A stretch of 64,000 nt of DNA, taken from positions 60,615,357-60,679,356 of the forward strand of contig OX421975.1 of NCBI GenBank assembly GCA_949128135.1, written 5' to 3'. This stretch comes from Parasteatoda lunata. Lineage: Eukaryota; Arthropoda; Arachnida; Araneae; Theridiidae. Positions 34,570 to 45,500 of the stretch are shown here, piece after piece; the first letter of the stretch is position 1, and the number at the start of each line of letters is the position of its first letter. The notes under the pieces are model-generated. The model saw only the letters and a program-made list of their open reading frames with translations, did not search any database and was not told where the DNA came from. The translations under genes were made by a program, and so were the position numbers.

Positions 34570-35228
34570 CAAGGGAGACTAGGGAAGTGTGACTCGCCAA
34601 TTTTGAAATAAACTAGTGGGATGTATGCCTTATGAGGAATAATTTTAGGGGGCAACATTCGTTTCGGCCCATAGAAGGTCCTGTGAGAGATAAAAAATAA
34701 TTCAATGTATGGAAAATCGGTATTTTATTACTTCAGTGCAGACTATTAGTTATTGTAATTATCTCATACTCCAAATAATTTTGTGGTACTTTCACGTACT
34801 ATACAATGAATATTTATTGTCAAAATTGATTTCGAAAATTTTATATATCTGTAGTTTTTCAGAAAAACCTGTTAGGTTAATTTTGAAAAAAAATTGCCAT
34901 CACATTTTTTTTTAATTTTTTTTTTTCAAAAAATTTCCCAAATTAATTGGAGTATGTAATTGCAAAAAAAATTAATTAAGTAGCAAATTAATTAATTAAC
35001 CAATTAATTGCAAATTAATTGGAGTGTGATACATTTACAATAACTAATAGTCTGCACTGAAGTAATAAAATACAGATTTTTCTATATATTAAATTGTGTA
35101 TTTTTTATCTCTCATAGGACCTTCTATGGGCCGAAACGAATGTTGCCCCCTAAAATTATTACTCATAAGGCATACATCCCACTAGTTTATTTCAAAATTA
35201 GCGAGTCACACTTCCCTAGTTTCCCTTG
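34570..35228. mobile_element. Foldback element with about 210-bp terminal inverted repeats
   Basis: The left arm begins CAAGGGAGACTAGGGAAGTG and the right arm ends in its inverse (CACTTCCCTAGTTTCCCTTG). The arms pair for roughly 210 bp, including TAGTGGGATGTATGCCTTAT and TTCGGCCCATAGAAGGTCCT, with few mismatches. TTA flanks both ends (34567-34569, 35229-35231), compatible with a PIF/Harbinger-type target. No ORF spans it; the central part is AT-rich with ATTAATT repeats. Confidence 0.8.
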
Positions 35229-36051
35229 TTAGTAAAATTTAAAACGCTAAAAGAATGAGGAAATGAATTTATCTTTTATAGCATCGAAAAGTTTTTAAGG
35301 TACATAAATAGAAAGAAAACTTTTCCCTGTACAATATTAACACTGAAAATAAATTTGAAATGAAAAATAATATTCAAATTCGCATTATAGTGTAGTGCTC
35401 TAAAAATAAATAAATAAAAATCAGGGTTCGTAAGCATCTAAAAAGTGGTAGTATTGTTTAAATGAAAAATTGTGTTTTATTACATTTGTAATTACCAGAT
35501 TATTTTATAACTCAAGGATAATGCATCTAAATTGTTTGAATTCTTTTATAAGCTTTTTATTCTAAAGGAGAAAACTAATACCAAGAAATTCTCAGCTTTT
35601 TTAATAACAGGTTTGTTACCGGTTTTTAATTTTTCTAGCAGCGAACGAACACTGAAAAAGAAGAAGGAAGAAAAAAAACGATAAACTTTTATTAATTTTT
35701 TTAACCTTAATAACATGTGGGGTATACCTCAATATGCTAACTATGCAGGGCAGATAATATTTTAGTTGCGGAATCAGACCAAAAAAATCTAAATAAATAA
35801 GATATTAATTTTTTTATTTGATGGATTAGAATTCGTCACCCTCAATGCAAAAGAAAGGGAAAAAGGTACTAAAGGCTTTTAGTACCTCTAAGTCTAAAAA
35901 ACATGGTCCCAGTGGTTTGGTCAGGAGAACAGCTAAAATTTTAAAGTAAAATTCGTAAATTTAATTTTTTTTGTATTTTATTAATTTTGTAAAAAAAAAC
36001 ATATTTAGCATAATTCTGATTGTTTCTTTAATGTAGATGGGACCTGGTGCC

Positions 36052-36054
<3 letters not shown>

Positions 36055-36101
<47 letters not shown>
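36055..36101. repeat. (TA)n microsatellite
   Basis: About 23 uninterrupted TA units. It makes spurious Tyr-Ile repeat ORFs on both strands. Confidence 0.95.
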
Positions 36102-36103
<2 letters not shown>

Positions 36104-37269
36104 ATGCTCTATATGATTGTAAGCAAACAAAAGTATATTTTGGTATTTTTTAGTTATAGAAAACGGTCTAATAATTACCAAAGTAGTTTGAAAATATTGT
36201 TTTTCATTCATATCCCAAAGTTTATCAATATTTGGTTTTGTAAATTAAAAAAGAATTCAATGATGAATAATTGTTTTTCTAAGATCTAAATTACTGCAAA
36301 TAAGTGCAAATTCGAAGAGTTATTGTTAGGAAGTGAGCAGTGTTGGAAATATTTTACCTTTACCGCAGAAAAAGACGCCGGTGTTCCATGTTATATTTCA
36401 TTACCATGAATTTTAAAAATGCTAAATATAATAATTTTCACTTATTTTGACCTAAGTTAATGGAAAATAAGGAAAAAAAAGTATGAAAAATATGTTTTAA
36501 TGAAAATTCTATATTAGAGGGTTAAGAAAAGGAAATAGAGTAATGAAATAGAGTCATATGAAATATAAACTAATAAATAGTGAATTTTCTCTTTAAAAAA
36601 CAATTCAAAATAAATTTCGTCTAATTTTCTTTTTAAAAAAAATATCGATATAAATAACAATGGAAATTTGACTTCCCAATTTATTAAAAATACTTGTAAC
36701 AAAAGATCACTTTCCTCCCATTTCAACAAACCATTATATCTTAACAATGAAAAGTAATTTGCATGATCTTCAACTTAAGGGAGGTCACGAAATGGCGAAA
36801 TTTAGGCCACTGATTGGCAGACCTCTTTCCCAACTTTGACCATCTTCAAGTAGCATCTTCTTCCTTAAAATTTCTTTCGTCACTCCCACATGAACTCTTC
36901 AACCCAGATTTTTTTCTTTTTTTCAAAGCTGAGCTGAAGAAAACGTTTCGTAATGGCCATTGAGGATTTACTATAGCCAAAAGGCAAGCTTCCGATTTCT
37001 AATTCCACCTTTATTAAGAGAGAAATGTTTGGCATACCTTTCAATAAGTCAATGGCTTTAATTTTACTTATCGCTATTTAATACTTTATCATAGTTGCAA
37101 ACTTTTTAGTTTCTCGCTATGGACACCCGTCAAGGGGGGTCAAAGGGGATTCAGGGTGCATTTGCACCCTCTTGTTCCCCCTTGCGAGTTCCCATAAATG
37201 AATCAAATAAATAAAAAATCAAATTATGCTTCTAACACTTTTTGTTTTCATTTGCAGTTATTACAAATA

Positions 37270-37367
37270 ATGTAGCAACTTGTAAATAGTTATGTAGTAA
37301 TTTGTAACTAGTGATGTAGTAATTTGAAATTAGGGAAGTAGAAATTTGTAATTAACGATGTAGTACA
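37270..37367 (+). repeat. 22-bp minisatellite, about 4.5 units
   Basis: Units start at 37270, 37292, 37314, 37336 and 37358 with the consensus ATGTAGTAATTTGTAATTAG plus two variable bases. Confidence 0.85.
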
Positions 37368-38351
37368 CTTTTAAATATTATGTAACTAATTCAATACAGT
37401 TGGAAGAGTTGTAAACTGTTTAAGCAAAATGAATGCTAAAAATGAAACGCTTGTTTCCACTTTAAACTTCTTTTACTTAACCTTAAACACAAATGATTTA
37501 AATTTCGTCGGTTAGAAATGCTGCTGCATGATACTTTTGATGAAATATGTGTGAGCCATTTATAGCGAAATTCATTTTAAATCGAATTTTTAAATCACGA
37601 ATTAAATTTGTGAATAAATAAATAAATAAAATATCAATTTTAGAAGAAAACAAAAATTAATTTTTACACGAAAGGCACATATTGATGAAAAATACTGAGT
37701 AACTTTCAGCGTTAATGTAGAGGCAAGCTGAAGAGGCGAAGGCGACAGCTGACCGAAAAGGGATATCCAATCGACGACTAAAATCATAAAACTTTTAAGT
37801 CTGCTACTATTATTTTTATTTTAAAATTGAATTTGTCTCAAGAAAAATACTTTATGGAGAATAAAATAGGGTTTAAAAAAGTAATAATTATGATTTAGGT
37901 AGTAAATATTTAAATCATCTTTGCGTTTAAGAAGAAAGAAAGAATATATCATTAAAATTAATTTTTTACCCTACAATAATTTTCGCATAGATTTACATAA
38001 AAATAGATTAAATGTGGAGTTTCCATTTTTATAAATCTTTATTATTATTATTATTTTAAAAAAAGAAGAAAAAAAACCTTGTTTCTATCCCCTCCGGCGA
38101 TTACACTCCTCTTTGCAGGAGCATCTAAGCGAAGAATTAACTACTGGCATTCAAAAACCTTTGCACGCTACTGTGTTAATGTAATTTATTGAAGCATTTT
38201 AACATGGCTGACACAGTTCTCATACAGATATATTTACTCTATAAAACAACATATACTGGTGGTCGCAAATTTATTAAATAATCAAACTCTGTATTATTTT
38301 CGTTACTACTATTAAAGTTTGCTAAGAACTGTGAGAATCATGATACAATAA

Positions 38352-38656
38352 GGGCTGCTAACTTTCCACGCTTTTCCACAAAATCTCCTCTATTGGTAGC
38401 TAAGTTCATGTTTCAATGTCTTATTCTTTGCCTTTTAAATTTAATTTAAAGTTTTCTTCCATACTGCTACGTGTAAATGTTTCAAAATTTAATATAAAAG
38501 CTAACTTTTTTTCCAGCTCGCTCGTAGTGAAGCTTTTAAAATTTTGGAAAATAGTAACAAATTCTGAAATCTCTAGTTTTTAATAAAAACTAAAGATTTC
38601 AGAATTTTACCACTCCATAAAATATTTTGCAAAAAGAGTAGAAGTTGGCAGCCCTG
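38352..38656. mobile_element. MITE, related to the CAGAGATGCC family
   Basis: Left end GGGCTGCTAACTTTCCACGC, right end AGTAGAAGTTGGCAGCCCTG. CAATAA flanks both (38346-38351, 38657-38662). An internal hairpin (TTCTGAAATCTCTAG against CTAAAGATTTCAGAA) lies near 38560-38605. The left end seems to lack the first two bases of the family TIR. Confidence 0.7.
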
Positions 38657-38662
38657 CAATAA

Positions 38663-39620
38663 TAAAACATTACACAATGTTCTTCATGAATTAAAAATAA
38701 AAAGAAGAAAAAAAACATGTCGCATTTTATTCATACTTTTTTGTAATTAAATATTTGAACTAAAGTTGGATCTTTATATAAAAATATTTTTTGAATGTCG
38801 CGAAAAATATTTTATTTATTTTTTAATGCTTAACTACCTTGCGGATCACCAGAAGGAAATTACTAATTTCGATAACAACAATTAACAATGTTGTCTTCCA
38901 ACTGAAAATTCAATTTTGAATGTAGTGACTCGATCAGACGTTAGTAGTTAAAAAAAGCAATCGATGGGTGAGTTCTCTTCAAGATGTTATGACATGACAC
39001 AGCCAAAAATGTTTGTCAATATTAAAAGGAAGGTGAAGATATTCCATTTTTCTCTTTTTCTTATAAATAGACGACACTGTGTTGAATTAAAATGTTTTGA
39101 AAACAAACTTTTCATTTCAATACAAAATATTTACCAACGTTGTACTGACTGTATTTTTTATTATAACTTTGCCATCAAAAAAAAATTCATATGAAATATC
39201 ACTTAGAAATTGAGAATTTCATTGGTGCATTTTAGGCCGAGCGATTAAACCATCTCCAGTAAAAATGCTCTCTAAGTTTCCGAAAATCGTGAATAGTGTT
39301 TTATTATTATTATTATTTATTTTTCTTTTTTTTTTAGATTTTAACTTTACTTGCTTCAGTTTATTTTTTCGGATAGAATTATCCAAAATATTGATAAAGA
39401 AATTATTATTAAAGAATAGTGACGTCACGTGGAAACTATGAACTTTAACTTTCCCCATGTCGCGGAATTCACCTGATGTTTTTACCCAATTAGATCGCAT
39501 ACAACTGAAACGCAAAAAATGCTGTTAAAATTACTCATTAACAAAACAATACATTCCTAGATTTTATAGCCTTTCTCGGATTATTGCTACGTTAAATAAC
39601 TATTTTTTTTTAAATTTAAA
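38663..39620. other. Non-coding AT-rich stretch
   Basis: No supportable gene; the ORFs at 38964-39515 have no recognisable domains. Confidence 0.45.
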
Positions 39621-39630
39621 ATTAATAAGT

Positions 39631-40447
39631 AGAGCCCGGATTTTGATGACCTAAAAAATCTCAATTAATGCCCTTAAAAAGTGCAAAAAATGCCCTTAAA
39701 AATGCAAAAAATGCCCTTAAAAAATGCAAAAAATGCCCTTAAAATGCAAAAATTGCGCTAAAAACGCCTTATGACATGACTTAAATAAAGTAAAAATATT
39801 GAACTAAAACAATTTTTTACTCTTTAAAATTATTATGAGTCATTTCAAAAAATATAAAGCAATGCAATACCTGTTCTACGTTCATTAAAATTTGAAAAAT
39901 ATGTTTTATATCCTAAAATAACAAAAAAAAAGGAAAATATATTGACTCCAAAACATTTTCATTCTGTATAGAAACTTTAATGAATATATCAACTTCCATC
40001 TCATAATGTTACTAAATATCGGAATTACATTGGATTATTAATTTTTTTTTTAATATTTTGAAATGTAAACGAGCGTTAAATAAAATGTTGTCTGAAAGTT
40101 AATTTTTATACCTGAAGAAGCTTCTTTCAACGTCTACTGATGTTATTGGCGCGTACTTGAAAAAGACGGTCTCACTTACTGACAATTCTTCTTCAATTTG
40201 AAAAGATGTTGCTTCCTAGAGATTTTCTTCATTGTTTGGAAGTCAGTGTAATAATGAAAAATGATAAAAAACAATAAAAATTAGAAAAAATTAACAAAAA
40301 AATTAAAAAATGCTTTAAAATGCAAAATATGCCCCAAAATTTAAAGAAAAATGCCCTATAAATCTAAAAAAAGGCTCTAAAGGACAAAAAATGTCCAAAA
40401 ATGCAAAAAATGCAAAAAAATGCAAATGTCATCAAAATCCGGGCCTT
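39631..40447 (-). mobile_element. hAT-remnant DNA transposon with AAATGC-rich ends and a 10-bp flanking duplication
   Basis: Termini share GCCCGGATTTTGATGAC in inverted orientation (39634-39650 and about 40428-40445). ATTAATAAGT flanks both sides (39621-39630, 40448-40457). Both subterminal regions consist of many repeated ATGCCCTTAAAAATGCAAAA-like units. On the - strand at about 40110-40225 a decayed frame reads VFFKYAPITSVDVERSFFRY followed by K, the C-terminal dimerisation motif of hAT-type transposases. It is a non-autonomous, internally deleted derivative; a 10-bp duplication is longer than the 8 bp usual for hAT. Confidence 0.75.
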
Positions 40448-40457
40448 ATTAATAAGT

Positions 40458-41110
40458 TTTTTTAATAAATTAAAAGAAAAATCAGAGCAGTTCTCTCCTT
40501 TAAATTTTAATCATTAATTAGACATCCATTTTTACCTTTCAAACACAAGTAATTTAGTATATAATGCATTGCATCCCATAGAAAAAGTCTTCATACATAG
40601 GATTTCCTTCTATAAATAACTATAGTTTAGAATTTACTTCGATAACGTTAGTCATTTGTGTAGTAACTAGAACATGTTATATATAGGCTATAAATAGGGA
40701 ATAACATGTATTTTATTATTTTATTGAAAACAATGACTTAACAATTTGCTTTTGCTCAAAAAATGTTCGTTCCAAAAACATTATCCACACATTAAAACAT
40801 ATTAAAAAGAGGAACGTATTGGATTATATTGTTGATTAATGGATTAAATTGTTAACAAATTTCTTATTTTACTAGCTTCTCTCTTTGAGAAAATAAATAA
40901 AATAATTAAATAAAGAAAAGTAAAGGAGATATAAAACTTATTTGATTTACTATTTCTATATATCATGGAGAAAAAAATTCCCGTCCTAAGGCATCGTGCA
41001 TTCTCATTGGATAGAAAAATCCCATGATATATTAATTAATATACAATTAAGATTCAGATACCTTTCGCTGCCATTAGCGTAAAGCTAATAAAAAATATAA
41101 TAAAGTTACA
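40458..41110. other. Non-coding AT-rich stretch
   Basis: No gene or repeat end was recognised. Confidence 0.5.
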
Positions 41111-41474
41111 AAGCCGTGGTGGCTCAGGAGATAGAGCGTTCACCTCCGAACGAGGTGCCCCGGGTTTGATCCCAGCAATGGCTTAGAATCAAATTCCCCA
41201 CCTGACTCGCAGTGCTGACGTAAAATATTCTCAGTGGTAGATGGATCATGAGTTAGAGTCCCCTTACCGTTAGGCTAACCGTGGGAGGATTTCCTCTCCA
41301 TGTAACGCAAATCAAAAAGCCTCATCAAAAAATCTTCCGCGAAGGCAAATTTCTCCCAATACTTGATCCAGGAGTTCCCTTGTCTTCTGGATTGGGTTCA
41401 AAATTTCAAGGCTACGGAGTTGTACAAACTCAAATTTGGGTTGGTGGTTCTACGACGGTTATAAAATAAAATAA
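41111..41474 (+). mobile_element. tRNA-derived SINE, family A
   Basis: Begins AAGCCGTGGTGGCTCAGGAG (A box), with a CACCTC/GAGGTG anticodon-like stem and B box GGTTTGATCCC. The body is shared with 11015-11405 (AGTGCTGACGT, TAGAGTCCCCTTACCGT, CTACGGAGTTG) and ends GACGGTTATAAAATAAAATA. A target duplication is not clear. Confidence 0.85.
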
Positions 41475-42216
41475 ACACATCCCATCGGCACCCAGGTTTC
41501 TACAGAGATAGGTAAAGCTCTAAGAATTACCTTACAAAATTTAATCAAAAAATTATGTCATCAATTAAGAAGACTGATTGAATTATTAGCCTTGTTTCAA
41601 TTTTAAACTGCCTCCATATTTCAGTAGAGTTTTCATTCCTTCTTTTATTTTTGGCCCACAGTAACCCACGGTAGTCGCTTCATATTACCTTATTATGTAA
41701 CATTTTATGATTGAAAATAATCTTAAAATTAAATTTCATAATAAGGTTTAAAAATAATGAATCAATTTAATATATTGAATGAATTTAATACAATGAACTA
41801 AAATAATGAATGCAAAATAACTATTTAAAATTCTAAATCAATGTTAGGAGTTACTATTGTTAAATAATATTTCTAATAAAAAAATATTAATGAGTTTTTG
41901 TGGTAATCAATAATTATATATGAGAATTTAAAAAACGAGCTTGTAATGGTAACCGTACACAATTATCGGTTTTAGATTTTATCCCAATAGAGTCGGAAAC
42001 TATGTTTGTGGAACCAAATTTGCATTGATAAAAAAAAAATTTTGAATCTTTTATTTGAAATTTTTTAATTTTGATGCAACATCCGTTTATCATTACGAAG
42101 TAAAAATAACTGTAAAGCAATCGTTGAAATAAGTAAATGAAGGGCTGTATCCCGATGTAATTTTTCTTTCAGATTACAATGCTCTAATGATATTTTTTTT
42201 ATTTTATTTCTTCCAG
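41475..42216. other. Upstream flank or intron of the + strand gene
   Basis: No coding exon was identified here. The start codon of the gene at 42217 must lie in an upstream exon not recognised, either here or further left. Confidence 0.4.
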
Positions 42217-42507
42217 GCTTTTCGCAAGATTAAATCAAAAATCAGCCAAAGTTTAGTCATCCTTGTGATGTATTGCCTGATAAAAACTTGCGAAGCTGCC
42301 AAAGAACTAGAGAAATCAGACAATGCAGATTTATTAGTTGCTTCAAGTGTAGCAGTCAATACCTATAAAATACAATCTACAGGTTCAGCAACTTCAGGAC
42401 TTAAAAAATACGGCTATCCTTTTCTCATAGCTCCAACTTTAAATCCAGTCATCAGTTCCAGATCAGACGATGATGAGGATACTGAAGATATAAAGCCAAT
42501 CGCTTCA
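42217..42507 (+). CDS. Secreted protein gene, exon with signal-like segment
   Basis: Phase 0 at both ends. It starts after TTCTTCCAG and ends TTCA before GTAAGT. The ATG at 42187 lies within the polypyrimidine tract of the acceptor and is unlikely to be the true start. Confidence 0.75.
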
Positions 42508-45500
42508 GTAAGTCTTTTAAATTAATTTCGTTATTTTGTTTGGATTTTTTTTTTTTTTTGTCTCAAAATAACGTATTTTATCACAATCATGACATTACAC
42601 AGTCTATGCATAGTAAATTGAAGACCGGCCTGTGTAGGGGTCAGAGAACTGGATTTGCATCGAAAAGGTTCTGGGTTCGAAAGCCGGGTAAGGCATGGAT
42701 ATTCTTTCATTTTCTGTACTATCGATCCTTACTGTGGGTTGGCTCACCTAATATGGGGCCCCTGAAAGTGAGTGACAAAGAAATCTTCTCTTCAGATACT
42801 TGTATGACGTAGATCATTATTCAGATGGACACTGGGGAAAAAATTATTGTAAATTTTACTACAAATTCACTTTAACTTCAAAAGGAAAAATCTAAAAACA
42901 GCATGCAAACGGACCTCTGAAAATGTGTGCGTATTGTATAACCGTACACATTTTCATCGTAAAGATTATACAATCCGTACACATCGGATTTTATGATCTT
43001 TCAATTAATGGTCTTTCGTATGAAATTTTCTTAATTTCTACTCCTGATAAAATATATTATCAAATGTCCTTTTAATTTCATTGCAGTCTGAACACTGCCC
43101 TACCGAACTAAACACAGCAGTTGCAATCACACTTAAAACAGAAGGCATAATTATTCCAATACTTAACCAAGTAGAAAACTAACGTATTTTGTTTCAATAT
43201 TTCAGGCCAAAGACTACGGATCCAAATTGACTGTCTCAGAAACAAGTGAAAAGAAGAGCAACGAAAAGAAGCGTAAAATCCCATACAGGTATGGTGCGAT
43301 TCGCCGACAAGGATATCAGGATAAAACTGACACGGATGAACATAAGGCAAGGCGATATAAAGAGCCAAAATACAGGAATTTTGATGAACTGGAGAGCAAA
43401 TTTAAACCAAGGAGAATAGATTATGAAGCACCCTACTCAGAATATTATGTATCATCAAAATCATCTAAACCGAAGGTTTCTCAAAGGGATCCATACTTAT
43501 CACCCTCTAAAGAACCCATAGATACCTTTTATCCAATTTCTAAAACCAGGAGTTATACCAGTCCTTATAAGCAAAGGTAAGTTTTATAATAATCAAATTC
43601 TCTTTGCACATTTTGAGCTACATTAGTTTGCACAGTGGATTTTTTTATTTTTTTATTTTGAACGAATTCCTTGCCGAAGTACTTCAAAAACCTATAAGAA
43701 AGAGACGCCAGCAGTTGTATGATGAACCAGAGATGAGCTATCCTTCGACACTCAAGACGTAGATCGCGTAAATTAAAGCAATCCATTTAATCACTATTAT
43801 ATGGAATGCAATAGAAAATAAAAAGGTTTCGATCCTTTTTTTCGAAAATGGATGGTGTTTTTTACACTAGGGAACGCTGCTAGCTCTATACCGCCTATAC
43901 TTCCGGGTTACTGTCTCCGATGTATTTTAAAGCCATTTGGCTCACAATGTGATCATTGTGTTTTGAGATTCTTGCAAACGTGGTATTTGATTACTTATTA
44001 CTTGTGTTTACAATGCTAACAATACTTGTGTTTACAATGATAAAGGTGCTAACAGTAACGTAAGATGGTGCACAGCTTACAACTAGAACAAACAGTAATA
44101 AACAAATGGAAAGATGCCAAATCAGGACTGCCAAAAAAGCGAGTTATTCAAAATCTAGCAAACATACCACCTTTTTTAACAATATAGCTATAAATAACTA
44201 AAACAAATTTTCACTTCAAACTCACCAGAATTACATAATAACATTAATATCTTATGAAATACTGCAGATTTGAGCTCGGAAATCATTTAATTTGTTTCTT
44301 TTATTGAAAACAAAATTATCCATTTGAAAATATCGCCTCGCAGAATAAGCTGTAGTAAGCAGTTCCAAACTTTCTAACCGAACTAGAGCAGGTATAAGGC
44401 CTGTTTACACGGTCCAATTTCTTGGACAGAGATTGATTGATATTGATGGAAACTTGTTTTGCTTTGAGCTTGGATCGTGTAAACAAGCATCCAAGAACTT
44501 GTCCAACTTCTTGGACGATAGTAGAGCATGTTCTACTTTCCATCCAAGTTTTTTCTCCCTTAACCAATCAGCGTCTTAGGTTTTGTGACGTCAACATGCA
44601 GGCAGCAAATTATGTCATTTTGTAGTCTGTTTTCATATATTTTAGTTCAAATAAATTGATCTGTTGCGGTTTATTTGTGTTATTATGATTTTATTTGAAT
44701 TTATATAGTAATTTTAAACTTATGTAATTATTATTTCATAATGTTGAATATGAACAATGCGCATGCGCAAGTTTTTCTCTCAACGAATCAGTGACATTCA
44801 AGAACTTGGATAGTGTCAACGAATCATCCAATTTCTTGGACAGAGAAATCCGTTCAATTTCTCGGATTCGAGAACTTGGACCGTGTAAACAGGCCTTTAG
44901 AGTTCGGGATTGTTATTGTTTACATTTATATTGAAAACACCGTCCATAAATAAATAAAATAAAATAAAATAAATAATTTTTTTTAATGTCATTATCTGAT
45001 GGATCTCGATATTCGCCATTTTAAGCTGCCTGTACCCTATTTAATTTTTCTCAGTTACAGCGCAATCTGTGAAGAACAAAATACATAAACCTACAACTCA
45101 AATTGGATTACATTTTTCTGGAGAAATGAAATATGCGATAAAAAAAAGTAGGAATTCATATTTTAGATTTCAAAGTTAGCTATTAGGGCAAAGTTTTGGA
45201 CAAAGTTATTATTATTGTCGTAAAGTGAAAATAGATCTATTTTCACTTTTTCGATTCGATGTATTAAAAAAAAAATTTTCGAAAAAATATTCGATGTATT
45301 TATTTCTCGAGGTATGGATGGTTGACTGAATGTAAAAACAATAACAAGCTTCCTAAAACCGGAAGAAATTTAGAAAACTTCAGGTGTATTCCTCCGCTTA
45401 TGTTATGCTTACGAGGCGATGTGTGAACAGGCTTAATATTCTAGTAAGTTTTATTATTGCAATTTCTGATTGAATTTACGCGTAATTTTACCATTCATAG

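Larger units (their letters stand above)
35232..38345. other. Non-coding; microsatellites
   Basis: Contains (TA)n at about 36055-36101 and a 22-bp minisatellite at 37270-37367. A locally GC-rich patch with GGGGGTCAAAGGGG and a GGGTGCATTTGCACCC hairpin lies near 37130-37190. No gene recognised. Confidence 0.5.

Noticed and set aside
36005..36289. ORFs rich in Tyr-Ile
   Set aside because: Translation of a (TA)n microsatellite.
37270..37367. CRISPR-like direct repeats
   Set aside because: The units are directly adjacent without spacers; a minisatellite in a eukaryotic genome.
42187..42216. ATG upstream of the secreted protein exon as the start codon
   Set aside because: It would translate the polypyrimidine tract and AG of a good splice acceptor, so an upstream exon is more likely.
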